Shown one piece after another: positions 1-7,910 of a stretch of DNA of 40,460 bases; position 1 is the first letter of the stretch; each line of letters starts with the position of its first letter. A model generated the notes under the pieces. The model ran no database searches. It was not told the DNA's origin and saw only the letters and a program-made list of their open reading frames with translations. The stretch is from an uncultured Lachnospiraceae bacterium. GTDB taxonomy: Bacteria > Bacillota > Clostridia > Lachnospirales > Lachnospiraceae. The stretch is from positions 1 through 40,460 of the forward strand of contig CANSUS010000032.1 in NCBI GenBank assembly GCA_947650155.1, read 5' to 3'. The position numbers and the translations under genes were made by a program.

Positions 1-804
1 TGGTTCCATTATGCCAAGCTGTATGCGGCGCTGGCAGGCTGTATCGGTTTTATGATTATTAAGTATCATTGGGGCAGTTTGGGTAAATCCCATGCTTTTA
101 AAGTATTTCCCTTTGTCATCGTTGCCATTAATATTCTGATTGCGGTGGTATCAGATTTTGAATCTGTAGTCAGAGCAGGAAATATAATGGGCGGCTGGTG
201 GAAGTCCTCCGAAGGCGTATGGCTTTACGGCGGCTGGTGGAATATTTTAAACGGCATTGCAGGGATTCTCAATATTCTCTGTATGACAGGCTGGTGGGGA
301 ATTTATTCTTCTAAGGATAAAAAAGATATGCTTTGGCCGGATATGACATGGTGCTTTATTCTGGCGTATGATGTTTGGAATTTCCAGTATACTTATTTGA
401 ACCTGCCTACCCATGCATGGTATTGCGGATTTGCTCTGTTACTGGCGCCGACGGTTGCCAATGCGCTTTGGAATAAGGGCGGCTGGATTCAGAATCGTGC
501 GAATACATTGGCGCTTTGGTGTATGTTTGCTCAGGTATTTCCGCTGTTCCAGGATGGCAGCAGGTTTACCACGGTATCTTCGGTATATGGAAATGCCGGC
601 GCGGCGGCAGCGTTTGGAGAGACCATGCCGACGGCGGCAAATCCTACTGCGCAGGGCGTTATTTCCGTGCTTTCCATAGCAGTTAATATCGCGGTATTTG
701 CGGTGATTTTAATGAGAGCGAAAAAGCAGAAAAAGAATCCGTATACAAATGAAATCTTTACGGATCAGAAAGATTTTAAAACAGCAATGGACAGAGCGGA
801 ATAA
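1..804 (+). CDS. DUF5692 family membrane protein, 5'-truncated by window edge
   Basis: The frame is open from base 1 (reading WFHYAKLYAALAGC) into the first internal ATG at 52, so the true start lies upstream and 267 residues are visible. The protein is hydrophobic and unusually rich in tryptophan, with repeated GGWW/GWWN-type motifs and about six or seven predicted membrane segments, and it ends in a short Lys/Asp-rich cytoplasmic tail. The composition and motifs match what I know of the DUF5692 family, whose function is unknown. No terminator is visible before the acetyltransferase gene 46 bases downstream, so the two may be co-transcribed. The family call is from memory of its Trp-rich pattern. 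Confidence 0.7.
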   Translation, partial: WFHYAKLYAALAGCIGFMIIKYHWGSLGKSHAFKVFPFVIVAINILIAVVSDFESVVRAGNIMGGWWKSSEGVWLYGGWWNILNGIAGILNILCMTGWWGIYSSKDKKDMLWPDMTWCFILAYDVWNFQYTYLNLPTHAWYCGFALLLAPTVANALWNKGGWIQNRANTLALWCMFAQVFPLFQDGSRFTTVSSVYGNAGAAAAFGETMPTAANPTAQGVISVLSIAVNIAVFAVILMRAKKQKKNPYTNEIFTDQKDFKTAMDRAE

Positions 805-850
805 CAGAGAAGTTTAGCGTAGGAATTGCTGACGGAAAGGTTGAATAAAT

Positions 851-1411
851 ATGGGCACAGAATTAGTCAGAGACGCAAACCTTCAGGACGCAGAACGTAT
901 TTTGGAAATATATGCGTACTATGTTGAGAATACGGCGATTTCTTTTGAATATGATACGCCGTCGCTTTCTGAATTTCAAAGCCGCATGAAGAATACGATG
1001 AAGAAGTATCCCTATCTTGTGGTTGAAAAGGACGGGAAAATTCAGGGTTATGCATATGCGGGCGCTTTTGTGGGGCGGGCCGCTTATGCGTGGTCCTGTG
1101 AATTGACGATATACCTTGACCGAGATATACAAAAATGCGGCTTTGGCAGAAAATTGTACGAGGCATTGGAAGAGAAGTTACGAAAAATGGGAATTTTAAA
1201 TCTGTATGCCTGCATTGGTTATCCGGAAGTTGAGGATGAATATCTGAACAAAAACAGCGCAGAATTTCATTCTCATTTAGGGTTTTCAACTGTCGGGAAA
1301 TTTCACAAATGCGGTTATAAATTTGGCCGCTGGTATGATATGGTCTGGATGGAAAAAATAATAGGAGAGCATCAGGCGAAGCCGGATTTGATTGAAAAAA
1401 CAATTGTTTGA
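851..1411 (+). CDS. GNAT N-acetyltransferase, phosphinothricin-acetyltransferase-like
   Basis: 186 residues, the normal length for the Pat/Bar/MddA-like branch of GNAT acetyltransferases, which move an acetyl group from acetyl-CoA to a small amine. The N-terminus (VRDANLQDAERILEIY) and the TAISFEYDTPS segment are typical of this branch. The acetyl-CoA loop is visible as Q94-x-x-G97-x-G99 followed by a helix. The region from NLYACIGYPE through FHSHLGFSTVGKFHKCGYKF is the family's C-terminal signature. AAAGG lies about 11 bases before the ATG, a weak site. The substrate cannot be read from sequence; Pat-like enzymes often act on amino acid analogues or methionine derivatives. Confidence 0.85.
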   Translation: MGTELVRDANLQDAERILEIYAYYVENTAISFEYDTPSLSEFQSRMKNTMKKYPYLVVEKDGKIQGYAYAGAFVGRAAYAWSCELTIYLDRDIQKCGFGRKLYEALEEKLRKMGILNLYACIGYPEVEDEYLNKNSAEFHSHLGFSTVGKFHKCGYKFGRWYDMVWMEKIIGEHQAKPDLIEKTIV

Positions 1412-1464
1412 AGCGGAAACATTTTATATTGCATTTATAAAGCAGGGAAATAACAGATTATATT

Positions 1465-1486
1465 CAGAGTTGTTTCTCTGTTTTTT
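1465..1486 (+). terminator. Intrinsic terminator after acetyltransferase
   Basis: CAGAG, a six-base loop and CTCTG are followed by six T. The stem is short but the U-tract is clean, and it lies 54 bases after the acetyltransferase stop. Confidence 0.6.
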
Positions 1487-1497
1487 GTTATAGCTTT

Positions 1498-1581
1498 TTC
1501 CTATATCCCATCATAAAATATTGGGATTATCCAGGAACCTTTTTGTATGATAAGGTTAAATAAGAAAATCCTATAGAAAAA
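1498..1581 (+). promoter_or_regulatory. Leader with two inverted repeats before the trans-sulfuration gene
   Basis: Two dyads lie in the 150 bases between the terminator and the gene. The first pairs TTCC/CCCA (1498-1510) with TGGG/GGAA (1523-1537). The second is TCCTA, nine bases, TAGGA at about 1570-1588. A plausible -10 (TATGAT, 1546-1551) lies between them, but I see no good -35 at 17 bases. TCCTAT recurs in both dyads. Rrf2-family cysteine regulators (CymR type) bind dyads of roughly this kind ahead of such genes in Firmicutes; assigning this site to one is inference. Confidence 0.3.
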
Positions 1582-1635
1582 GTAGGAAATAAACACTTTT
1601 TGGGTCAGTGATACTATATGCAGGGAGTTGAAATT

Positions 1636-2787
1636 ATGGAAAGAGGAATTAATACACGCTGTCTTCATTTAGAAGAGGCGGAAGGAAAAACAGAAAATTA
1701 TGGCGCAATAAGCTTTCCGATCTATCAGACGGCAACCTATGCGCATCCCGGCGTAGGAATGAGTACCGGATATGATTACAGCAGATTGCAGAATCCTACC
1801 AGAGAACATCTTGAAAAAGTGCTTGCAGGTTTGGAAGGCGGAATTGATGCGTTTGCGCTTTCAACCGGTATGGCGGCGATTACACTGTTAATGGAGCTGT
1901 TTAAACCGGGCGATCATTTTATTGTTGAGGCGGACTTATATGGCGGGAGCATCCGACTATTTGACAATGTTTGTAAAAAGAACAACTATGAGTTTACTTA
2001 TCTTGACTGTTCAAGGGACGATATAGAAGCAGCCATTCAGGAAAACACGAAAGCGGTCTATATTGAGACACCTACAAATCCAATGATGAATGTATCGGAT
2101 ATATCTGCTATTGCGAAGATTGCTGAGAAACATAATCTTCTGCTGATTGTTGATAATACGTTTTTGTCTCCGTATTTTCAAAATCCGCTAAAGCTCGGCG
2201 CCGATATCGTGATACATAGCGGAACAAAGTTTTTAGGCGGACATAATGATACGTCAGCCGGATTTATTGTGACGAATCGTGAGGAAATAAAAGAAAGGTT
2301 ACGATTCCTGATCAAGACTACCGGAGCGGGACTCTCGCCATTTGACAGCTGGCTGATTTTAAGAGGCATAAAGACCCTTGGAATTCGTATGGAGAGGTCG
2401 CAGGAGAATGCGGTCAGGATAGCCGATTGGCTGAAAAGGCAGAGCATTGTTAAAAAGGTGTATTACCCAGGACTGCCGGAGCATCCGGGTCATGAAGTGA
2501 TAAAGAAGCAGGCAAGAGGCTTTGGCTCTATGATTACGTTCAATGTGGATACAAAAGAACATGCATTACAGATTTTGGAACGCGTCAAAATGATAAAATT
2601 TGCAGAGAGTCTTGGAGGGGTAGAAACGTTAATTACCTATCCGACGACGCAGACGCATGCGGATGTGCCGGAAGAGGTGCGCCTTAAGAATGGAATTACT
2701 TCCGCTACACTCAGATTATCGGCCGGTATTGAAGACATAGAGGATTTACTGGCAGAGCTGTCAGACGTATTTCAGTCGTTAGTGTGA
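1636..2787 (+). CDS. PLP-dependent trans-sulfuration enzyme (cystathionine gamma-synthase / beta-lyase / methionine gamma-lyase family)
   Basis: 383 residues, a fold-type I PLP enzyme of the Cys/Met metabolism family acting on C-gamma-S or C-beta-S bonds of cystathionine or homocysteine precursors. Visible motifs are YDYSRLQNPTR (substrate and PLP-phosphate contacts), IETPTNP, VDNTF (Asp for the PLP ring nitrogen) and SGTKFLGGH with the Schiff-base lysine at K198. The C-terminal LRLSAGIED contains the arginine that binds the substrate carboxylate. An in-frame ATG at 1618 exists, but GGGAG at 1623-1627 lies eight bases before the ATG at 1636, so I use the latter. The next gene starts 34 bases downstream and encodes a C-S lyase, so the pair probably interconverts cysteine, cystathionine and homocysteine. 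Which of the three activities applies cannot be settled here. Confidence 0.9.
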   Translation: MERGINTRCLHLEEAEGKTENYGAISFPIYQTATYAHPGVGMSTGYDYSRLQNPTREHLEKVLAGLEGGIDAFALSTGMAAITLLMELFKPGDHFIVEADLYGGSIRLFDNVCKKNNYEFTYLDCSRDDIEAAIQENTKAVYIETPTNPMMNVSDISAIAKIAEKHNLLLIVDNTFLSPYFQNPLKLGADIVIHSGTKFLGGHNDTSAGFIVTNREEIKERLRFLIKTTGAGLSPFDSWLILRGIKTLGIRMERSQENAVRIADWLKRQSIVKKVYYPGLPEHPGHEVIKKQARGFGSMITFNVDTKEHALQILERVKMIKFAESLGGVETLITYPTTQTHADVPEEVRLKNGITSATLRLSAGIEDIEDLLAELSDVFQSLV

Positions 2788-2821
2788 AGCGGGAGGAATG
2801 CAAAAGGAAGGATGGATTTAT

Positions 2822-3997
2822 ATGCCGGAAAGAAATTTGAATTTTGATGAGATCATCGAGAGGAGAGGAACGGATTGTATCAAATATGATTTTGCAAAAA
2901 GAAGGGGTATGCCTGAGGATGTGCTGCCTCTTTGGGTGGCGGATATGGATTTTAAAACGTCTTCTTATGTGGAAGACGCAGTGATAGAAAGGACAAGGCA
3001 CGGCATTTTTGGTTACAGTGAAGTACAGGAAGAATATTTTCAGGCGTTAGCCGGCTGGATGCGCAGACGTCATAGCTGGGAGGTGAAGCAGGAGTGGCTT
3101 GTGAAAACGCCCGGCGTAGTATTTGCGCTCGCAATGGCCGTAAAAGCCTTTACGGAGGCGGGAGACTTTGTTTTGATCCAGCAGCCGGTATATTATCCGT
3201 TTTCAGAAGTAATTGAAGATAATAAAAGGGTCGTTGTCAGTAATGATTTATATCTCGGCACAGATAACAGGTATCATATCGATTTGGAAGACTTTGAAAA
3301 GAAAATAGTGAAATACCATATAAAACTGTTTTTACTGTGCAGTCCGCATAACCCGACAGGAAGAGTATTTACGAAAGAAGAACTGACCGGAATGGGAGAT
3401 ATCTGTTTAAAACACGGCGTTATTGTGGTCAGCGATGAAATTCACAATGACTTTGTGTTTCAGGGGAAACACAGCGTGTTTGCTTCTGTAAAAAAAGAAT
3501 ATGAGGATATATCGATCATCTGCACCTCTCCAAGTAAAACCTTTAATCTGGCAAGTATGCTGATCTCCAATATTTTTATACCGAATAAAAATCTGAAGCA
3601 GAGATTCCGTCATGAAATCGATGCCGCCGGTATCAGTCAGTTAAGCGCGTTGGGTTTAACGGCAGTCAGAGCGGCCTATGAGCAGGGCGGTGAGTGGTAT
3701 GAGAATATGCTTGCCTATGTGCAGAAAAATATCGATTATGTAAAAAAATATGTGGAAAAGTATCTGCCGGGAGTAAAGGTGATCGATGGAGAGGGTACGT
3801 ACCTTTTATGGCTGGACTTTCGCGGCACGGGAATCGGGGCGGAAGAACTGGATCATAGAATCATATACGACGCGAAGCTGTGGCTGGACAGCGGAAAGAT
3901 ATTTGGCGGCGCGGGAGAAGGCTTTCAACGAATTAATGTGGCGGCGCCAGGAAAAATCGTCGCGGAATGCCTTGACAGGATCCGGAAAATCTTGTGA
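2822..3997 (+). CDS. MalY/PatB-type aminotransferase-like C-S beta-lyase
   Basis: 391 residues, matching the PatB/MalY family of fold-type I PLP enzymes, which cleave cystathionine or cysteine conjugates to a thiol, pyruvate and ammonia. The start NFDEIIERRGTDCIKYD and LPLWVADMDF are hallmarks of the family. CSPHNPTGRVF, SDEIHNDF and TSPSKTFNLA follow, with the Schiff-base lysine at K239. An ATG at 2798 is in frame, but its GGGAGGA touches the start codon. AGGAAGGA nine bases before the ATG at 2822 fits better, and it gives the family's usual N-terminus. It is likely in one operon with the preceding trans-sulfuration gene. Confidence 0.9.
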   Translation: MPERNLNFDEIIERRGTDCIKYDFAKRRGMPEDVLPLWVADMDFKTSSYVEDAVIERTRHGIFGYSEVQEEYFQALAGWMRRRHSWEVKQEWLVKTPGVVFALAMAVKAFTEAGDFVLIQQPVYYPFSEVIEDNKRVVVSNDLYLGTDNRYHIDLEDFEKKIVKYHIKLFLLCSPHNPTGRVFTKEELTGMGDICLKHGVIVVSDEIHNDFVFQGKHSVFASVKKEYEDISIICTSPSKTFNLASMLISNIFIPNKNLKQRFRHEIDAAGISQLSALGLTAVRAAYEQGGEWYENMLAYVQKNIDYVKKYVEKYLPGVKVIDGEGTYLLWLDFRGTGIGAEELDHRIIYDAKLWLDSGKIFGGAGEGFQRINVAAPGKIVAECLDRIRKIL

Positions 3998-4015
3998 TCC
4001 GTCAAGGCTGTTTGG
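3969..4015 (+). terminator. Terminator-like hairpin overlapping the end of the PatB-type gene
   Basis: GCCTTGACAGGATC (3969-3982) pairs with GATCCGTCAAGGC (3997-4009) with a single bulged A, and the loop is 14 bases. The stop codon lies in the hairpin, and a T-rich TGTTTGGCTTCTT follows. It separates this gene from the convergent DUF1700 gene. Confidence 0.5.
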
Positions 4016-4019
4016 CTTC

Positions 4020-4595
4020 TTATTCTTCAGTATCCTGATGCAGCGTCCTTCCCTTCAGCGTACTGACCGTCTTAATATATTTCAGCGTCAGTTTCCAACA
4101 CCCTTTTCCGCCGAGAAAAAGTAAAATCCCGACGATGATGGAAAGTGGGAAAGCTGCTATGGGACCGGGTGTGTAAGGACCGAATTGAAATACAACCCAG
4201 GGAATTTCAAAACCGAGAAGACAGCCAATCAGATTGATCAGACCGGCTAACGGCGCGATGATTCCGCTGAACATCAGCGCGGCTGCAAGGATGCTCGTAA
4301 AAGGTAAAACGAACATTCCACTGATGCCTGTCAGACTGTAGAAAGCCGTTACAATGGCAAATCTGCGCAGGCTGAAGGTCTGGGTTTTGGAAATGGAATC
4401 GCCTAAATAGGCAGTCGCAAGCGTTTTCGGATTTCCCAATTTTTCCAGAATCTGTTCGGGAGATAATTGCTGTTTCATTTCCAGTTCGAGCATTTCACTC
4501 TTAATTTCTTTCACGATGTCCACTCTGTCTGAAGCGGGCATCGGTTTTAAATATTTATCAATTTTTTCAAGATAGTCATTCATTATTTTTTCCAT
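4020..4595 (-). CDS. DUF1700 (HAAS) family membrane protein
   Basis: 191 residues. The N-terminal roughly 70 residues (NDYLEKIDKYLKPMPASDR, then EIKSEM and ILEKLGNPKTLA) form the helical HAAS/DUF1700 cytoplasmic domain. About four membrane helices and a charged tail follow. A longer start at 4616 is open, but AAGGAG lies about nine bases before the ATG at 4595. The gene is 36 bases downstream of the PadR gene and shares its promoter. PadR-DUF1700 pairs are a common Firmicute module in which the membrane protein is thought to work with or respond to the regulator, often in envelope stress. Its biochemical role is not known. Confidence 0.85.
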   Translation of the reverse strand: MEKIMNDYLEKIDKYLKPMPASDRVDIVKEIKSEMLELEMKQQLSPEQILEKLGNPKTLATAYLGDSISKTQTFSLRRFAIVTAFYSLTGISGMFVLPFTSILAAALMFSGIIAPLAGLINLIGCLLGFEIPWVVFQFGPYTPGPIAAFPLSIIVGILLFLGGKGCWKLTLKYIKTVSTLKGRTLHQDTEE

Positions 4596-4631
4596 AATAA
4601 ATTTGCTCCTTTTCATGATATGTGTACGGCA

Positions 4632-4961
4632 TTATTCCTGAATTTGGGATATTGCCGCCAGTAAATTGTTCCATTCGGCGGTCATGGCGTTTAAGTATTC
4701 CCTGCCTTTTTCCGTAATGGAATAGTATTTTCTAGGGGGGAGTCCTTCCGTGGTTTCCTGCCAGAAGGAAGTAAGCAGTTCTTCCTTTAAAAGCCGTCTC
4801 AGCAGAGGATAGATGGTGCTTTCCTTCACCGATAAAATGGGAAGGGCGTCCAATTCACTGATAATTTCATAGCCGTAATAGGCTCTTTTGTTGATCATCA
4901 ACAAAATGCAAAATTCTAAGGTGCCCCGTTTAATCTGCGATTTCCAGTCTTCGATATTCAA
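4632..4961 (-). CDS. PadR family transcriptional regulator
   Basis: 109 residues, a small PadR-s protein with an N-terminal winged helix and one C-terminal dimerisation helix. Typical elements are LEFCILLMINKRAYYGYEI, LSVKESTIYPLLRRLLKEEL, PPRKYYSITEKG and a final helix ending in SQIQE. The start codon is TTG, supported by an excellent GGAGGTGA seven bases upstream. A promoter with an 18-bp dyad lies directly ahead, so the gene probably represses itself together with the DUF1700 gene. The ligand is unknown. Confidence 0.9.
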   Translation of the reverse strand: MNIEDWKSQIKRGTLEFCILLMINKRAYYGYEIISELDALPILSVKESTIYPLLRRLLKEELLTSFWQETTEGLPPRKYYSITEKGREYLNAMTAEWNNLLAAISQIQE

Positions 4962-4984
4962 TATACTATCACCTCCATAGGTAC

Positions 4985-5013
4985 ATCGTAATACATAGTA
5001 TATAATATGTCAA
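4985..5013 (-). promoter_or_regulatory. padR-DUF1700 promoter
   Basis: On the minus strand, TTGACA (5013-5008), a 17-base spacer and TACGAT (4990-4985). The -35 is perfect and the -10 matches 4 of 6. Confidence 0.65.
4993..5010. promoter_or_regulatory. Probable PadR operator
   Basis: An 18-bp dyad with arms ACATA/TATGT in which eight of nine base pairs are symmetric. It fills the spacer of the padR-DUF1700 promoter and overlaps its -35, a standard place for autorepression. PadR proteins typically bind ATGT/ACAT dyads; the assignment is by position and motif. Confidence 0.6.
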
Positions 5014-5053
5014 TAGTATATCAGATAAAATTTTAATAGAAACCTATAACAGG

Positions 5054-5094
5054 GTATCCGGCTTTTGTAATTTCATATACCAGCTTGCGGATAC
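5054..5094. repeat. Inverted repeat overlapping the yitT -35
   Basis: GTATCCG (5054-5060) and CGGATAC (5088-5094) are perfectly complementary, with 27 bases between. The right arm overlaps the -35 of the yitT promoter, so it could be an operator. Confidence 0.4.
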
Positions 5095-5113
5095 AGCGGC
5101 GTTACGCTATACT
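5085..5113 (+). promoter_or_regulatory. Promoter of the YitT family gene
   Basis: TTGCGG (5085-5090), a 17-base spacer and TATACT (5108-5113), ending 39 bases before the start codon. Confidence 0.6.
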
Positions 5114-5152
5114 AAAAACAAAAATAAAAGAACTTTCAGGGGGAAGAGTATC

Positions 5153-6013
5153 ATGAGTTTTGATTGGAAAAAAGACGGAAAAAGAATTGTGGTAATCTGT
5201 CTGGCGTCATTGATTATGGCGGTAAACATTAAAACTTTTGTAAGGACGGGAGGGTTATATCCGGGCGGCGCCACAGGGCTTACCATATTGATCCAGCGGG
5301 CAGTAGAAATGTTTTTTCAGATAACCATTCCTTATACAGTAGTGAATCTGGTGCTGAATGCGATACCCATTTATATCGGTTTTCGATATATTGGAAAGAA
5401 GTTTACGCTCTATTCCTGCCTGATGATTGTTCTGACCAGTGTGCTTACAGATATCATTCCAGGGGGAGTGATTACTTATGACACTTTACTGATCAGCGTC
5501 TTTGGAGGTTTGATTAACGGTGTTGTAATCAGTATGTGCCTGCATATGAATGCAACGACGGGCGGAACTGATTTTATATCTATTTTCCTTTCAGAAAAAA
5601 ACGGGGTAGATTCGTGGAATCTGATTCTGGGATTGAATATTGTGATCCTTGCTTTTGCAGGAATTTTATTTGGGTGGGATAAGGCGCTTTATTCCATTAT
5701 TTTTCAATATGCGTCCACACAGATTTTACACAGCCTTTATAAGCGATACCAGAAGCATACTTTATTTGTCGTAACGAATAAAACAAAAGAAGTCTGCGAG
5801 GCGATTTATTCCATCAGCAATCACGGTGCCACGATTTTAGAGGGGGAAGGCTCCTATGAGCATCATGAAAGAAATATTGTGTATTCCGTTGTGTCGGGCG
5901 AGGAAAGCAAAAAGGTGCTTCGAGCAATTAAAAAGGCTGATCCGACGGCCTTTATTAATATGTTTAAAACGGAAGAACTGTCAGGCAGTTTTTATCAAAG
6001 GCCCACGGAATAG
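5153..6013 (+). CDS. YitT family membrane protein (DUF161 + DUF2179)
   Basis: 286 residues, the usual YitT size. It has five or six membrane helices (for example VVICLASLIMAVNIKTFV), the conserved GGLYPGGATGLTILI loop and the MNATTGGTDFISIFLS motif. A C-terminal cytoplasmic DUF2179 domain runs from about residue 205 (HTLFVVTNK) to 280, including GATILEGEGSY and MFKTEEL. Function is unknown; transport has been proposed. AGGGGGAAGAG precedes the ATG. A hairpin repeat begins one base after the stop codon. Confidence 0.9.
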   Translation: MSFDWKKDGKRIVVICLASLIMAVNIKTFVRTGGLYPGGATGLTILIQRAVEMFFQITIPYTVVNLVLNAIPIYIGFRYIGKKFTLYSCLMIVLTSVLTDIIPGGVITYDTLLISVFGGLINGVVISMCLHMNATTGGTDFISIFLSEKNGVDSWNLILGLNIVILAFAGILFGWDKALYSIIFQYASTQILHSLYKRYQKHTLFVVTNKTKEVCEAIYSISNHGATILEGEGSYEHHERNIVYSVVSGEESKKVLRAIKKADPTAFINMFKTEELSGSFYQRPTE

Positions 6014-6121
6014 CGTGAGAAGTACTTCTAAGACTCATGCCAGAGGGCATTTCGTCAAGAAGTACTTCTGATTGCTTTAGCAGTTTCAATCCGTTTTATG
6101 ATGTAAGAGAATGGAGACTAT
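6014..6121 (+). repeat. Dispersed hairpin repeat, copy A (partial leader module before MATE gene)
   Basis: AGAAGTACTTCT, itself a perfect palindrome, occurs at 6018-6029 and again at 6058-6069. The two copies pair to enclose GAC/GTC and ATGCC/GGCAT stems. About 50 of 52 bases (6015-6066) are shared with the repeat at 26906. A weaker GATTG/CAATC hairpin and ATGGAG, used as the SD for the MATE gene, follow. Confidence 0.8.
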
Positions 6122-7480
6122 ATGGAGAAGAATCTGACAACGGGCAGTGTATTGAAAGCAGTGCTGGGTTTTTCACTGCCTTATATTTTGTCATACTTTT
6201 TACAGACTTTGTACGGTATGGCGGACCTGTTTATTATTGGACAATTTAACGGTGTGGAAAGTACGACGGCAGTTTCCATTGGCAGTCAGGTAATGCATAT
6301 GCTTACGGTCATGCTTGTCGGACTGGCGATGGGAACGACAGTGATGGTCGGGCAGGCAATTGGCGCGGGAAAACGGGAAGAAGCGTCCTATGCGATTGGA
6401 AATACGATTACGTTGTTTATGGGACTGTCAGTTATTTTGATGGCAGGACTGCTTTTTTCTGTAAGGCTCGTTGTAAATGTAATAGCGACTCCTGCTGAAG
6501 CGGTATCGGGGACAGTATCTTATCTGACAGTCTGTTTTATCGGGATTCCATTTATTACAGCTTATAATATCATCAGTGCCATTTTTCGCGGCATGGGAGA
6601 TTCCAAAAGTCCGATGTATTTTATTGCAGCTGCCTGTGTGGCAAATATAGCACTGGATTATCTTTTTATCGGAGGCATGAAACTTGGTCCGGCAGGTGCG
6701 GCGCTTGGAACAGTGATATCCCAGACTATCAGTGTGGTGGTGTCTCTGATTGTGATTTTCAAACGGAAAACAGGATTAGAGCTGACTAAAAGAAAGATCA
6801 TACCGCAGCGGAGAACAATGGCGGGATTGCTGAAAATTGGGATTCCTGTTGCACTGCAGGACGGATTTATCCAGATTGCCTTTATTGCTATTACGGTGAT
6901 CGCAAATAAGAGGGGATTAAATGATGCGGCGGCAGTAGGGATCGTGGAAAAGATCATTGGGATTATGTTTCTTGTACCTTCTTCCATGCTCCAGACGGTA
7001 TCGGCGCTTTGCGCCCAGAACATTGGAGCCGGTAAGCATGACAGAGCCCGCCTTACGCTGCAGTATGCCGTTGTCATGACGATGATATGGGGAACCGCTG
7101 CATGTATTCTTATGCAGTTTGACGCGGAGCCGTTTGTGGGGATGTTTTCAGACAATGCGCAGGTGGGGATACTTGGAAGCCAGTATATGAGAGGATATAT
7201 ATGGGATACGATTCTTGCAGGAATCCACTTTTGTTTCAGCGGTTATTTTTGCGCTTACGGATGGTCAGGTATTTCCTTTATCCATAATTCGATATCGATT
7301 GTCTGCGTCCGCATTCCGTTTGCCTGTCTTGCTTCCCGATATTATGCAGATACGCTTTTCCCGATGGGGCTTGCCTCGCCGGCAGGTTCCGCACTTTCGG
7401 TTGTGATCTGCGTGGGAGCTTTCTTTTGGATGAGGAAGAAGAAAGGACTGGGGATGGAAAATGCATTGCCAAGGCGTTAA
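6122..7480 (+). CDS. MATE family efflux transporter
   Basis: 452 residues, a full-length MATE (DinF/NorM-like) exporter with about 12 membrane helices in two MatE halves. Typical segments are the N-terminal GSVLKAVLGFSLPYILSY, LYGMADLFIIGQFNGVE, GLAMGTTVMVGQAIGAGKRE, AIFRGMGDSKSP and, in the second half, ALCAQNIGAGKHDRAR. Such proteins export drugs or metabolites against a Na+ or H+ gradient; the substrate is not predictable. ATGGAG at 6111-6116 serves as the SD. The MmcQ-like gene follows after 21 bases and probably shares its transcript. Confidence 0.93.
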   Translation: MEKNLTTGSVLKAVLGFSLPYILSYFLQTLYGMADLFIIGQFNGVESTTAVSIGSQVMHMLTVMLVGLAMGTTVMVGQAIGAGKREEASYAIGNTITLFMGLSVILMAGLLFSVRLVVNVIATPAEAVSGTVSYLTVCFIGIPFITAYNIISAIFRGMGDSKSPMYFIAAACVANIALDYLFIGGMKLGPAGAALGTVISQTISVVVSLIVIFKRKTGLELTKRKIIPQRRTMAGLLKIGIPVALQDGFIQIAFIAITVIANKRGLNDAAAVGIVEKIIGIMFLVPSSMLQTVSALCAQNIGAGKHDRARLTLQYAVVMTMIWGTAACILMQFDAEPFVGMFSDNAQVGILGSQYMRGYIWDTILAGIHFCFSGYFCAYGWSGISFIHNSISIVCVRIPFACLASRYYADTLFPMGLASPAGSALSVVICVGAFFWMRKKKGLGMENALPRR

Positions 7481-7501
7481 AGTACGCGGAAAGGAGTAAC
7501 T

Positions 7502-7870
7502 ATGAGATATGAATGGATAGACGAATATTTGCTGAGCAAAAAAGGAGTTACAAAAGACCTGCAGAAAGACTGGAACTGGATACGCTATCATATCGGGGGT
7601 AAAATGTTTGCCGCGGTCTGTCTGGAGTGGGGGAGTAACAAACCCTATTATATTACGCTTAAATTAGATCCGGATGAAGGGGAATTTTTGAGATCACAAT
7701 ATGAAGATATTGTTCCCGGATATTATTGCAATAAGAAGCATTGGAATTCCGTGAAACCGGACGGAGCCGTTCCGGATGATCTGTTAAAGGATCTTCTGGA
7801 CAAGTCTTATGATTTGGTGCTCGGCGGATTCAGTAAAAAGAAACAGAAAGAAATATTGGAAAGCATATAA
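7502..7870 (+). CDS. MmcQ/YjbR family protein
   Basis: 122 residues, the standard length for the MmcQ/YjbR family (CyaY-like fold, DUF419). The C-terminal half carries the family hallmarks: ITLKLDPDEGEFLRSQYEDI, PGYYCNKKHWNSV and a final SYDLVLGGFSKKKQKEI. YjbR of E. coli has this fold and the family is often labelled DNA-binding, but no firm function is known. GGAAAGGAG lies just ahead of the ATG. It is the last gene before a strong terminator and the AT-rich island. Confidence 0.85.
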   Translation: MRYEWIDEYLLSKKGVTKDLQKDWNWIRYHIGGKMFAAVCLEWGSNKPYYITLKLDPDEGEFLRSQYEDIVPGYYCNKKHWNSVKPDGAVPDDLLKDLLDKSYDLVLGGFSKKKQKEILESI

Positions 7871-7899
7871 AAGCGGAGGGTGAAGGCCCTCCGCTTTTT
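7871..7899 (+). terminator. Strong intrinsic terminator
   Basis: AAGCGGAGGG, a six-base loop and CCCTCCGCTT form a 10-bp perfect stem running into TTTTT directly after the MmcQ-like stop codon. Confidence 0.92.
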
Positions 7900-7907
7900 A
7901 AAATAAG
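7889..7907 (+). repeat. Left 19-bp direct repeat flanking the island
   Basis: CTCCGCTTTTTAAAATAAG is identical to 18918-18936, which lies at the other end of the glycan island. One mismatched base and ATGAA extend the match on both sides. Only the descending half of each terminator and its tail are shared; the two hairpins otherwise differ. Confidence 0.85.
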
Positions 7908-7910
7908 AAT

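Noticed and set aside
867-1403. 178-codon minus-strand frame opposite the GNAT gene
   Set aside because: Composition is that of a reverse-frame shadow (Cys/His/Ser/Arg-rich) and the plus-strand protein is a clear GNAT.
1412-1635. SAM riboswitch or T-box before the trans-sulfuration gene
   Set aside because: I find no T-box consensus (TGGNACCGCG) and no SAM-I core; only short dyads are visible.
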